A stretch of 64,000 nucleotides of DNA. Origin: JAVVSR01 sp036654095. GTDB taxonomy: Bacteria > Bacillota > Clostridia > Christensenellales > CAG-917. Each line of letters begins with the position of its first letter. The stretch's first letter is position 1. Both the position numbers and the translations under genes were made by a program. This document shows positions 52,192-59,921 of this stretch, in pieces. Under the pieces are notes generated by a model that was not told the origin of the DNA, made no database searches, and was given only the letters and a program-made list of their open reading frames with translations. The DNA is taken from contig JAVVSR010000010.1 in NCBI GenBank assembly GCA_036654095.1, forward strand, positions 1 to 64,000, in the 5' to 3' direction.

Positions 52192-53298
52192 ATGGAATTA
52201 ATTTTTAAGTACGCTAGCTTAGGCTTGTTGGTTGTAAGTTTTTTGACGTTTTTCATCTTGCTACTCGCAGGGAAAAGGGCTGGTTCTGGTCGCTTTGTTG
52301 CCTTTTGCAAAAATGTTAGCGAATTTACAGCAAGCGTTGACAGTATCAACGATGGCAACCTTCAACAATTTGAGGCAGCTTGCTTAACCGAACATGCTCC
52401 CGAAGCCGTTAAACAAGGGTGGAACACTTTTAAAAGCGCGCGCTTCGGATATCCAAGTGAATATTTTGATAAAACCGCTTGTATGGTTGGCTTAGACAAA
52501 AAACGTCATAAAAAAACTGCTGTAATTATTTTGATTATACTTTATGTGTTGGCAATAGCGTTGTCGGCGGGTTCAGTATTTATTGCAAAAAATAACGTTG
52601 ATATTATTATCGTTGATATTATTATGTCGATTAGTTCGGTTGTCGTTATACCGTGGTTTATTATATTTTGTATCAAGGGCAATTCTAGCGCAAAGGCGAA
52701 AGCAGCGTTCGATACTATGCTTGAAGACTTAGATGTTTCGGTGCAAATGCAAAAATATGAAAATTATCAAATGGATTCAAGTGGGCTTGACGCTGTTGTT
52801 GAGGCTATAAATAAAATTATTTTTGACGAGGAAAATAAACCTATTCCTTCCAAGAAAGACCAAATTGTTCATTCTGAAGATTTTGATATGGACGACATTA
52901 AATCCGAAATTTTGCCCGACGAGGAAATTCAGCCAACTGAAATCGCTTTGAATGAAGATGAAAGCGCTTTGAGTGAAGATGATAGCGCTTTGAATGAAGA
53001 TGGAGCGGTATCGTATGGCTATCTTCCTAAAGAAGAGGAATATATTAATCCTTACGCTGCCCCTGCAATTTATCAGCAAGAGGAAATTGTTGAGCCTGCA
53101 CCCGTTAAAAAACCTATTGACTTTAATAAATTTAATGGTGTTTTAAATCAAATTGTCGATGGACAATACAGCAAGGAAACGTTGCTTAAGGTTGCAAAAC
53201 TTATGATTGTTGCTTTTGGCAAGTTTACCGAACCCGAGCAAAGAGCGGAACTTAAAAATAGCATACGCAGACTTATTAAAGCCTATCAAAACGCTTAA
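52192..53298 (+). CDS. Three-helix membrane protein with acidic repeat linker
   Basis: 368 residues, family not recognised. Helix 1 at ~8-28 (LGLLVVSFLTFFILLLAG) and helices 2-3 at ~108-165 (AVIILIILYVLAIALSAGSVF; IIMSISSVVVIPWFIIFC). A long loop (30-105) and a ~200-residue C-terminal part are soluble. The C-terminal part has a glutamate-rich linker with three near-copies of a 7-residue unit (ALNEDES, ALSEDDS, ALNEDGA; a 21-bp DNA repeat around 52945-53007), then a helical end (FNKFNGVLNQIVDGQYS to RRLIKAYQNA). The layout is loosely like proton-channel (MotA/ExbB) relatives, but no motif confirms it. AGGAG precedes the ATG. Confidence 0.78.
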   Translation: MELIFKYASLGLLVVSFLTFFILLLAGKRAGSGRFVAFCKNVSEFTASVDSINDGNLQQFEAACLTEHAPEAVKQGWNTFKSARFGYPSEYFDKTACMVGLDKKRHKKTAVIILIILYVLAIALSAGSVFIAKNNVDIIIVDIIMSISSVVVIPWFIIFCIKGNSSAKAKAAFDTMLEDLDVSVQMQKYENYQMDSSGLDAVVEAINKIIFDEENKPIPSKKDQIVHSEDFDMDDIKSEILPDEEIQPTEIALNEDESALSEDDSALNEDGAVSYGYLPKEEEYINPYAAPAIYQQEEIVEPAPVKKPIDFNKFNGVLNQIVDGQYSKETLLKVAKLMIVAFGKFTEPEQRAELKNSIRRLIKAYQNA

Positions 53299-53313
53299 TT
53301 TATTTCAATTTAC

Positions 53314-53356
53314 ACCTCTGTTCGCAACAATGTTATTGCGTGCAGAGGTTTTTTTA
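53314..53356 (+). terminator. Terminator of the 368-residue membrane protein gene
   Basis: ACCTCTG/CAGAGGT with an inner CGCAA/TTGCG stem, followed by seven T. Confidence 0.93.
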
Positions 53357-53471
53357 TTGTCTACTTAGTACAAATATTGAATTATTTCATAGTATAGATT
53401 ATATGGATTTGACGATTATTAAAATCAAGACGTGTTTTTTTTGGAATTTATCACATTTTACGTTTTTTTGG

Positions 53472-53500
53472 TTGCCAAAGGTTTTTAAAAGTGTTACTAT
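53472..53500 (+). promoter_or_regulatory. Promoter of the corA leader
   Basis: TTGCCA, 17 bases, TACTAT. Transcription would start near 53507, about 23 bases before the leader ATG and 175 before corA. Confidence 0.75.
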
Positions 53501-53529
53501 GAAAAAGCAATAAAATCGAGGTGTTAAAA

Positions 53530-53592
53530 ATGGAAGACCCGTTAAGTACGCAGTTTAATCTAACAATCAAACACCGTATTATGCCAATTTAA
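53530..53592 (+). CDS. corA leader peptide (20 codons)
   Basis: A short ORF with GAGG at 53518-53521, eight bases before its ATG, which is a proper initiation site. The product begins MEDP and ends RIMPI. An N-terminal acidic-Pro start is the feature that makes enterobacterial MgtL translation sensitive to low magnesium (nascent-chain destabilisation of the ribosome). Codons 14-17 (AAA CAC CGT ATT) double as the left arm of an RNA stem that would disrupt the terminator downstream. A ribosome reaching the stop codon would cover this arm. The ORF is thus probably a cis-acting sensor and not a functional protein. Confidence 0.65.
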   Translation: MEDPLSTQFNLTIKHRIMPI

Positions 53593-53632
53593 TGGTATAG
53601 TCCATTTCGATATGCGACAGAGTATGGTGTTT
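53569..53632 (+). promoter_or_regulatory. Antiterminator stem of the corA leader
   Basis: AAACACCGTATT (53569-53580) pairs with AGTATGGTGTTT (53621-53632): 12 continuous pairs, two of them G-U. The right arm includes the whole 5' arm of the terminator, so the two structures exclude each other. Small hairpins (ATGCCA/TGGTAT or AATGG/CCATT) fit inside the loop. Confidence 0.7.
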
Positions 53633-53649
53633 ACCATACTTATTTTTTT
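53621..53649 (+). terminator. Attenuator terminator upstream of corA
   Basis: AGTATGGT pairs perfectly with ACCATACT around GTTT, followed by TATTTTTTT. It lies 28 bases after the leader stop and 33 before the corA start. Confidence 0.88.
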
Positions 53650-53681
53650 GCCCTTAAGGGCGCATACGAGAGGTGATTATT

Positions 53682-54641
53682 ATGCTTCAAATGTTTTTTA
53701 CCAATGAAGAGAATAAACTTATCACATACGATACCAAAAGCATTGTCTTAGGTATGGATTTGACAGGGAAATGGCTTCATTTAAGTAATCCAACCGATAA
53801 GGAAATTGAATTTGTAAACAGTTTAACGTCTATCCCTGAGGACTTTATTAAGGCGGCGTTGGACGAGGAAGAACGTTCGCGTATTGAAGTCGAGGACGGC
53901 AATTTGTTGACCATTTTTGATATTCCTATTTTGGAAGATGATGACAATAACGATTATTATTCATATTCCACTTTGCCGTTTGCGTTTATTAGTAATCAAA
54001 AAACTGTTGTTACTGTTTGCTTAAAGGATACAATAATTACGCAAAACTTTATTACAGGTAGAATTAAAAGTTTTGCTACCTATAAGCGTACTCGGTTTTT
54101 GTTGCAACTTATGTATGCAACAAGTACAAAGTTTTTGCAATATCTACGGCAAATTGACAAAACTAGCACACGTATTCAAAATGAACTTAATAGAAGTATG
54201 AAAAATAAGGAACTTATTCAGTTGCTTGATATTGAAAAATCGCTAGTGTATTTTTCAACATCGTTGCGCGGAAACAGTTTTATTGTTGACAAAATTAACC
54301 GAGTTGAAGGCGTTAAATTTTACGAGGAGGACACCGACCTTTGGGAAGACGTTGGCATTGAAACTCGTCAGGCCATTGAAATGTGTAACATATATCGTGA
54401 TATTTTATCGGGAACAATGGACGCGTTTGCCTCTGTTATCAGCAATAACTTAAATATTGTGATGAGGTTACTTACTATTTTAACCCTTCTAGTTGCTATA
54501 CCTTCAATGATTGCAAGCTTCTTTGGAATGAATACGGGTGTTCCGTGGCAAGGGCAAATAAGTGGGTTTTATATTGTAGTTGGTATTTCCATTGCTATTT
54601 GTGTAGTCGTAGGCGCGATAATGTTTAGAAAAAGAAAGTAA
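53682..54641 (+). CDS. corA: CorA-family magnesium/divalent cation transporter
   Basis: 319 residues from the ATG after GAGAGGTGAT; a GTG at 53673 is in frame but overlaps that site. A large cytoplasmic N-terminal domain (acidic patches such as DEEERSRIEVEDGN, LEDDDNND) and the long stalk helix (ending around RDILSGTMDAFASVISNNLN) are followed by two membrane helices. The selectivity loop GMNTGVPW carries the GMN signature of CorA pores. The tail is basic (FRKRK). It imports Mg2+ (possibly Co2+/Ni2+) as a pentamer. It is expressed from a leader with a conditional terminator, which fits control by magnesium. Confidence 0.95.
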   Translation: MLQMFFTNEENKLITYDTKSIVLGMDLTGKWLHLSNPTDKEIEFVNSLTSIPEDFIKAALDEEERSRIEVEDGNLLTIFDIPILEDDDNNDYYSYSTLPFAFISNQKTVVTVCLKDTIITQNFITGRIKSFATYKRTRFLLQLMYATSTKFLQYLRQIDKTSTRIQNELNRSMKNKELIQLLDIEKSLVYFSTSLRGNSFIVDKINRVEGVKFYEEDTDLWEDVGIETRQAIEMCNIYRDILSGTMDAFASVISNNLNIVMRLLTILTLLVAIPSMIASFFGMNTGVPWQGQISGFYIVVGISIAICVVVGAIMFRKRK

Positions 54642-54644
54642 AGT

Positions 54645-54675
54645 AATACTCACGTAAGTCGTGAGTATTTTTTTG
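54645..54675 (+). terminator. Terminator of corA
   Basis: AATACTCAC pairs perfectly with GTGAGTATT around GTAAGTC, followed by six T; it begins four bases after the stop. Confidence 0.95.
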
Positions 54676-54946
54676 CCATTTATTGATAAAAACCGATTTG
54701 TCTATGTAGTGTTTTTTTTAACTTATATTGATTATACTTATTTTGTTTCATTATATAAGTAAGTGAAGTTTAAAAAAAATTAGCTGAATTAGTTTAATAA
54801 TATCAAAGGTATTATGAAATTTAAAATTTAGAAAATTAAGGCTTTATAGATTAACTTATAACTGCTTTAAAATTAAATTTAATAGTCAGACTGCAACGTC
54901 AAAAAAATAAAACTGCTTTTTATTTAAAAAATTTTAAAAAAAGACG
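54676..54946. other. AT-rich intergenic DNA
   Basis: No gene, RNA or promoter is seen. Confidence 0.6.
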
Positions 54947-54975
54947 AAAAATGTTATCCGAGGGTAACATTTTTT
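54947..54975 (+). terminator. Hairpin directly upstream of a promoter
   Basis: AAAAATGTTATC pairs with GGTAACATTTTT (one G-U) around CGAG, with a T-run. No gene ends nearby, and the hairpin abuts the next -35, so it may instead be an operator or insulate the promoter. Confidence 0.5.
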
Positions 54976-54976
54976 A

Positions 54977-55005
54977 TTGACAATATATATCATATATGGT
55001 AAACT
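54977..55005 (+). promoter_or_regulatory. Promoter of the 573-residue lipoprotein gene
   Basis: TTGACA, 17 bases, TAAACT with TGG (extended -10), 25 bases before the ATG. Confidence 0.8.
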
Positions 55006-55029
55006 ACCAATATAAAAAATAGGTGAATT

Positions 55030-56751
55030 ATGAAACTCTGCAAAAAAACTGCTATAATTTTATTGATTGCGCTTATCGCTACATGCGTGCCTGCTTGTCG
55101 TCCGAAAGATGTTAAGACAATTTCATATGACAACATTTTTGTGCAAAACAAAACTATCTATCCCTATACTTGGGCGGAAAATCTTGCTGAACTTGAAAGC
55201 GGTATTTCGCCGTATACTGATGCTAACGGATTGCTCGACAGTACGTATATTGCCGAATATGGTTTAGTTATTTTGCAAAAAGCTGTTAAAACCGATGATA
55301 AAACGTCGTATGTTTATGGATTTTTCTCGGTTGAAAAAAATAAAATTATTATTCCTGTTGAATACGTTGAGTTTAGTATTTCTCACGGGCTTATTTCGTT
55401 GCTAACAAAAGATAAAAAGTGCATTTTAAAAACTTATACCGGCGATACCGTGTTTGGCGAGGATAGCGGTTTTGTTGGCGAAAATGTTTACTCTTGTTTT
55501 TCGCCTATAAGCAAGGAGTATATTGCGGTTAAAGCTCACGGTGGTATTTATTATAATGTTTACGGCGTCGATGGCAAAATTATAACAAAAGCCGACGGCA
55601 GTGAATTGAGATACCCCGGCCACGTAGCGGAAATTAGGGCTATGGACAACCTTTTAGTTAGGACGGAAATAGCGACTAAAACCTCACCTAAAAAAATTAC
55701 AATATTTAATTTGGCGTCAAGGGAAGTTGCTCCGCTGACAACATTTATTGGCACTACTTTGGAATCAAATGTAAATGCTTTCTATTTGGGAAATGGCAAA
55801 TTTTATTGCTATGATATGTACAAAGGCGATAAAAACGGCTATCAATATATGACTCCTGACGGAAGCTATATTAAGGCGACATCTTGGTATTATGACGCTA
55901 CGATTAACAACGTCAAATCCCTGTCGCTTGATGTTATTTTTCAAACGATTATCAACAGCTATAACTCTGAGGAAGCCGGGCTAACTTTGGATATTGACGC
56001 ATATATTAAAAAAGGCTACTCATATGTTTCAGTAGGATATGTCCGTGATTCAAATAAAAATGCCATTTATGACCAATTTATTATTGATAGCGATATGAAA
56101 ATTTTGCTTTCGATGGTTTCGCAATTAGGCACAAATGTCGAATATAACGCAGATAATGAAAGTTTTCGAGATGTGTTGCTGACATATGTAGGCGAAATTG
56201 GTTTTAATTCCACGTCAATAGGCGAGTTGATGCTTTATGACAAAAACGGAAAAGTTATTTTGCGCAAGGAAGGTATTCATACAAATGTTTTCTACAACAA
56301 TGGTATTGTAACTTCAAAAATTGCATATAAGGAAAAGCCTGACTCAACAAGTTATTATTATGGCGCGTTTTCGCTAACAGGCGAACCTCTTTTTGATGCG
56401 TATGACCGCAAATATACTATGCTTACTGCTTTTATTGGCAACTTTGCTTTAGCCGAAACAATAAACAATAATGGCGTCAAATCGTGTATCCTTGTTGATA
56501 AACAGGGTATTGAACATCCAATTAATGCGGTTATTCCAACCACTTCAAGCAAGCAGTATATTTATAAGGCAGGTTGTTATGCGGTTAAAGGCGAGGTTCT
56601 TTCAAAAACCGTATATGGCGTTTTCGGCTACGACGGAACTGAGTTGATAACTCCGCGAAATGAAAAATTGATTATAGCAAAGTATGGCACTGATACTGTT
56701 GTTGTTTATACTTTTAACGAAGGACATTGGAATTTGTACCTGCTTAAATAA
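55030..56751 (+). CDS. Lipoprotein with WG-repeat-like beta structure
   Basis: 573 residues. The signal peptide KTAIILLIALIATCVPAC ends in a lipobox-like VPAC, so it is probably a membrane-anchored surface lipoprotein. The mature part has many short repeats of the type YGFFSVEKNKIIIPVEY, GEPLFDAYDRKYTML and YGVFGYDGTELITPRNEK. This is the pattern of WG/KWG-type repeats (F/W-G/S ... I-P-x-x-Y), which form beta propellers or related folds. The ligand is unknown. AGGTGAATT stands before the ATG. Monocistronic. Confidence 0.8.
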   Translation: MKLCKKTAIILLIALIATCVPACRPKDVKTISYDNIFVQNKTIYPYTWAENLAELESGISPYTDANGLLDSTYIAEYGLVILQKAVKTDDKTSYVYGFFSVEKNKIIIPVEYVEFSISHGLISLLTKDKKCILKTYTGDTVFGEDSGFVGENVYSCFSPISKEYIAVKAHGGIYYNVYGVDGKIITKADGSELRYPGHVAEIRAMDNLLVRTEIATKTSPKKITIFNLASREVAPLTTFIGTTLESNVNAFYLGNGKFYCYDMYKGDKNGYQYMTPDGSYIKATSWYYDATINNVKSLSLDVIFQTIINSYNSEEAGLTLDIDAYIKKGYSYVSVGYVRDSNKNAIYDQFIIDSDMKILLSMVSQLGTNVEYNADNESFRDVLLTYVGEIGFNSTSIGELMLYDKNGKVILRKEGIHTNVFYNNGIVTSKIAYKEKPDSTSYYYGAFSLTGEPLFDAYDRKYTMLTAFIGNFALAETINNNGVKSCILVDKQGIEHPINAVIPTTSSKQYIYKAGCYAVKGEVLSKTVYGVFGYDGTELITPRNEKLIIAKYGTDTVVVYTFNEGHWNLYLLK

Positions 56752-56883
56752 ACAATTTGGAAGTTTGTTGAAATATGGAATAAGTGTTTTAAATATAGTT
56801 GAAGCTAAGTTTTCAGTTGTTTATTTTTTGGATAAAACTATATGTTGTTAATGTTTTTGTAGTGTTATATGACTAGATAATGC

Positions 56884-56901
56884 ACGACGGCACTCCGTCG
56901 T
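56884..56901 (+). promoter_or_regulatory. Short hairpin just before the ZIP gene ribosome site
   Basis: ACGACGG pairs perfectly with CCGTCGT around CACT, immediately followed by AAAGGAA and the ATG at 56914. It is GC-rich against an AT-rich background. It does not match a riboswitch I know. Confidence 0.55.
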
Positions 56902-56913
56902 AAAGGAATAGAA

Positions 56914-57654
56914 ATGTTTCAAGTGATTGTGTATGGTACGCTTGCTGGTATTATCGGAACGCTTTTAGGTGGCATAATTAGCGCAGTTTTAGGAAAAAAG
57001 GATAATATGGTAAGCTTGTTATTTTGTGTGGCCGCCGGGGTAATGCTAGCTATTGTCTTTTTTGATTTAATACCCGAAGCATTAAAGTCGTCAAATCTTT
57101 TGACAGTATCTTTAAGTATTGTGGCGGGTGTGATTGTTGTAATTGTTTTAGATATTATTATCAATATAAAGGGGCCGCAATTTATAAGCCCCGATGCCGA
57201 GGTTAGGCATAAAAATGAAATGGCCAAGGCTGGTTTTTTAATGATGATGGCAATAGCTATGCACAATCTGCCCGAAGGCTTGGTAATTGGTTCAAGTGAA
57301 GTTGCGGACAAAGGTTTGCTTATGGCCATATTAATTGGCCTACATAATATACCCGAAGGAATAGCAGTTGCGTCGCCATTAATTGCGGGCGGAATGTCAA
57401 AAAAGAAAGCGGTTTTAATTACAGGCGCGACAGGCGCTCCAACCCTTATAGGCGCAATAATCGGTTATCTAATAGGCATACAATCGCCTTCATTTGTTGC
57501 AATCAGTTTGGGGCTTGCTGCTGGCGCAATGTTGTGTATTATATTCAGTGATATGATACCCGAAGCTATTAAATTAGATGGTACAAAAAAAACAGGATAT
57601 GCAACAGTCGGCAGTTTAATTATCGGAATGATAGTTATAATCGCCTTAACGTGA
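56914..57654 (+). CDS. ZIP-family metal transporter (ZupT-like)
   Basis: 246 residues, about eight membrane helices. The two metal-site helices are clear: AIAMHNLPEGLVIGSSEV (helix 4) and GLHNIPEGIAVASPLIAGG (helix 5), with the HNxPEG motifs of the GufA/ZupT group. It imports zinc or other divalent metals. A histidine-containing cytoplasmic loop (DAEVRHKNEMAK) is short. The 3' end lies 16 bases from sua5. A hairpin lies just upstream of the ribosome site. Confidence 0.93.
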   Translation: MFQVIVYGTLAGIIGTLLGGIISAVLGKKDNMVSLLFCVAAGVMLAIVFFDLIPEALKSSNLLTVSLSIVAGVIVVIVLDIIINIKGPQFISPDAEVRHKNEMAKAGFLMMMAIAMHNLPEGLVIGSSEVADKGLLMAILIGLHNIPEGIAVASPLIAGGMSKKKAVLITGATGAPTLIGAIIGYLIGIQSPSFVAISLGLAAGAMLCIIFSDMIPEAIKLDGTKKTGYATVGSLIIGMIVIIALT

Positions 57655-57670
57655 CAAAATAAAGGTTTTT

Positions 57671-58654
57671 ATGGAAACAAAAATTTTAGGTGTTGAAGGT
57701 ATTGAACTTGGCGCAAAATTATTGGCGCAAGGCGAAGTCGTGGCTTTCCCTACGGAAACAGTATACGGGCTTGGCGGTGATGCTTTTAATGAAGCGGCAA
57801 TCAAAAAAATTTATGAAGCTAAAGGGCGTCCGTCGGATAACCCCTTGATTGTACATATTTCAGACATAAGTCAGGTCGAACTCGTTGCTAGGGTTATTCC
57901 TGATGAGTTTTATGCCTTGGCAAAACGTTTTATGCCGGGGCCTCTTACTATCATTTTGCCTAAAAAAGATTGCGTTCCATTCGCCGTTACGGGCGGCCTC
58001 GATACGGTAGCTGTTCGTATGCCGTCGCACCCTATCGCGCGTGAGCTAATTGCAAAATCAGGTACACTTATTGCGGCGCCATCGGCTAATAGTTCAATGC
58101 ACATTTCTCCAACTAAAGCCGAACACGTGTTTGAAGATTTAAATGGCAAAATTCCACTTATTATTGATGGCGGCGAATGTGAAGTAGGTATTGAGTCGAC
58201 GGTACTTTCGCTTGCTACCGAAATTCCAACAATTCTTCGTCCGGGAATTGTGACCGAAGGCGACTTGACAACGGTAATTGATGCGGTTACTCTTTTTAGA
58301 GGAAAGGTCGAAAAGGCTCAAGCTCCGGGAATGAAGTATAAACACTATGCGCCAAAGTGTGTGGCTATTTTGGCTAGTTGTCCAGAAAAGGCGGTCGAGC
58401 TTTATAAAAAGAAATCCAATGAAGGTTTTCATGCGGTTATACTTGCGTTGAATGTTAATTTGGAAAAGTATAGTGGATTAAATATAATTTTACTTGGCGA
58501 CAGCGGAAAGAGTACGGCTAATCGCATTTATTCGGCTTTGCACGAAGCTGAAAGCCATTATGATTTTATTATTGTTGATAAGCTACCGTCAGGCGGAGTT
58601 TTTGACTCGGTAATGAATAGGATTATTAAAGCAACAGCTGGAATTGAGGAATGA
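57671..58654 (+). CDS. sua5: L-threonylcarbamoyladenylate synthase (Sua5 type)
   Basis: 327 residues: a YrdC/TsaC domain (1-200) plus the C-terminal Sua5 domain, as in Bacillus YwlC. It makes the activated threonylcarbamoyl for t6A37 of tRNAs. Landmarks: GEVVAFPTETVYGLGGDA, KIYEAKGRPSDNPLIVHI, MPGPLTIIL, VAVRMPSHPIARELI, APSANSSMHISPT, STVLSLATEIPTILRPG, and the linker APGMKYKHYAPKC. An AAAGG site precedes the ATG. It is followed one base later by a low-molecular-weight phosphatase gene, the same pair as ywlC-ywlE in Bacillus. Confidence 0.97.
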   Translation: METKILGVEGIELGAKLLAQGEVVAFPTETVYGLGGDAFNEAAIKKIYEAKGRPSDNPLIVHISDISQVELVARVIPDEFYALAKRFMPGPLTIILPKKDCVPFAVTGGLDTVAVRMPSHPIARELIAKSGTLIAAPSANSSMHISPTKAEHVFEDLNGKIPLIIDGGECEVGIESTVLSLATEIPTILRPGIVTEGDLTTVIDAVTLFRGKVEKAQAPGMKYKHYAPKCVAILASCPEKAVELYKKKSNEGFHAVILALNVNLEKYSGLNIILLGDSGKSTANRIYSALHEAESHYDFIIVDKLPSGGVFDSVMNRIIKATAGIEE

Positions 58655-58655
58655 T

Positions 58656-59093
58656 ATGAAAAGTGTTATTTTTATTTGCACAGGTAATACTTGTAGGTCG
58701 CCTATGGCGGAGCATATTTTAAAAGCTAAGCTTAACGAGCTAGGTGTTTTAGATGTCAAAGTTTCGTCGGCAGGCCTTTATGTGTACCCCGATGGTTCTT
58801 TGACTGATATGAAAGCTATACGCGCCTTAAAAATATTGGGGATAACAGCGCGTAGAAAAAAGGCGCGTCAATTTACCGACAAAATGAAAAAAACTTCGGA
58901 TTTTATAATTACAATGACGTTGCGACAAAAACTTGAAATATTTTCAAATAAAGTATTTACTTTTGGTGAACTAACTAATTCGGGAGATGTTGATGACCCG
59001 TATCAGCAGTCGCAAGAAGTTTATGATAAAATTGCTTTTATGATTAATTTACAAATGCCTGCTTTAATTAAAAAATTAAAGTTAGACAAGTAA
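58656..59093 (+). CDS. Low-molecular-weight phosphatase, protein-arginine phosphatase type
   Basis: 145 residues from the ATG one base after the sua5 stop (GAGGA site within sua5); the frame opens at a TTG. The catalytic P-loop CTGNTCRSPMAEHIL (residues 8-22) has Thr where tyrosine phosphatases have Ile (CLGNICRS). That Thr is the residue that gives YwlE its phosphoarginine specificity. The general acid is Asp in DVDDPYQQS near the C-terminus. No McsB arginine kinase is in the window, so the specificity call rests on this residue and the ywlC-ywlE-like gene order. Confidence 0.88.
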   Translation: MKSVIFICTGNTCRSPMAEHILKAKLNELGVLDVKVSSAGLYVYPDGSLTDMKAIRALKILGITARRKKARQFTDKMKKTSDFIITMTLRQKLEIFSNKVFTFGELTNSGDVDDPYQQSQEVYDKIAFMINLQMPALIKKLKLDK

Positions 59094-59287
59094 GCTAGAC
59101 AATAAGCTAGGCAAGTAAACTAGATAATAAGTTAGGCAAATAGGTGGGAAAATAAGCTAGGCAAGTAGGTGGGAGAATAAGCTAGGCAAGTAAGTTAGGC
59201 AAATATGTAGGCAAGTAAACTAGATAATAAGTTAGGCAAATAGGTAGGCAAGTAAGCTAGGCAAATAGGTAGGCAAGTAAGCTAGGC
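59094..59287. repeat. Degenerate short tandem repeats after the phosphatase gene
   Basis: The array consists of variants of TAGGCAAGTAAGC and TAGGCAAATAGG, giving larger units of roughly 25 bases. It starts at the stop codon of the previous gene and enters an assembly gap. No reading frame runs through. Confidence 0.9.
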
Positions 59288-59387
59288 NNNNNNNNNNNNN
59301 NNNNNNNNNNNNNNNNNNNNNNNNNNNNNNNNNNNNNNNNNNNNNNNNNNNNNNNNNNNNNNNNNNNNNNNNNNNNNNNNNNNNNNN
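59288..59387. other. Assembly gap (100 N)
   Basis: Exactly 100 N inside the TAGGCAAGTA-type array; the true size is unknown. Confidence 0.98.
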
Positions 59388-59473
59388 TAGGCAAATAGGT
59401 AGGCAAGTAAGCTAGGCAAATAGGTAGGCAAGTAAGCTAGGCTAATAAGTTAGGCAAGTAAGTTGGGCAAATA
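59388..59473. repeat. Continuation of the TAGGCAAGTA-type array
   Basis: Same units on the right side of the gap, fading into AT-rich sequence before the SRP RNA terminator. Confidence 0.9.
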
Positions 59474-59493
59474 TGCAATATGATTTGTAAAAT

Positions 59494-59522
59494 AAAAAAG
59501 ACGAAGCATTAAAGCTCCGTCT
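59494..59522 (-). terminator. Terminator of the SRP RNA gene
   Basis: On the minus strand AGACGGAGC pairs with GCTTCGTCT (one G-U) around TTTAAT, followed by TTTTTTATTTT. T-runs on both sides make it bidirectional. Confidence 0.92.
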
Positions 59523-59534
59523 GTTTTTTTAAAA

Positions 59535-59803
59535 ATACTGTGCGACTACAACCCGACAACTCATACCGAAGTGATACTCCAACAGGTGACTACTTTAAGG
59601 TTGCCTCGTGGCACACCCCACTAACTGCTTAATGCTGCTGCGGTCAGGCTCTGACATGGTTCACAGCGCGACGTTGCACAAGACCTTAACATCAACATTC
59701 CTTATTGAAGCCGACCAACCATACAAATTGCCTCATGTAATACATCGGCTCTGCGTATAGAGGATTTCAGATAACAGGGTACCCCTAGTCCCCCGCCTAG
59801 CAC
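59535..59803 (-). ncRNA. ffs: Signal recognition particle RNA (large bacterial type)
   Basis: About 270 bases on the minus strand, the size of Bacillus scRNA, with Alu-like 5' part and domain IV. The 5' end reads GTGCTAGGCGGGGGACTAGG. The SRP54-binding region is at 59629-59659: AUGUCAG, then a UGAC loop, then GCAGCAGCAUUAAG. The 3' end GTCGCACAG can pair with GTGC at the 5' end. It has a consensus promoter and an intrinsic terminator. The RNA pairs with Ffh to target nascent membrane and secreted proteins. Ends are set to within a few bases. Confidence 0.92.
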
Positions 59804-59812
59804 AGTAAATTG

Positions 59813-59841
59813 ATTGTATCATAACAATAATCGTATGTCAA
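59813..59841 (-). promoter_or_regulatory. Promoter of the SRP RNA gene
   Basis: Minus strand TTGACA, 17 bases, TACAAT, ending about ten bases before the RNA 5' end. Confidence 0.93.
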
Positions 59842-59883
59842 CATTTTATATTAGTTCTATCAATTATTAGAAAAAATTTCCAC

Positions 59884-59912
59884 TTGACTACAATGTCGAA
59901 ATAGCATATAAT
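59884..59912 (+). promoter_or_regulatory. Promoter giving a nearly leaderless mRNA
   Basis: TTGACT, 17 bases, TATAAT. The ATG of the next gene is only nine bases past the -10, so transcription should start about 0-4 bases before the start codon. Confidence 0.85.
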
Positions 59913-59921
59913 GGTTTTACT

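Noticed and set aside
53400..53680. M-box magnesium riboswitch upstream of corA
   Set aside because: The conserved M-box core is not present; the leader ORF with alternative stems explains the region better.
59094..59473. CRISPR or coding repeat region
   Set aside because: Words are short, degenerate and contiguous, and frames are interrupted by stops.
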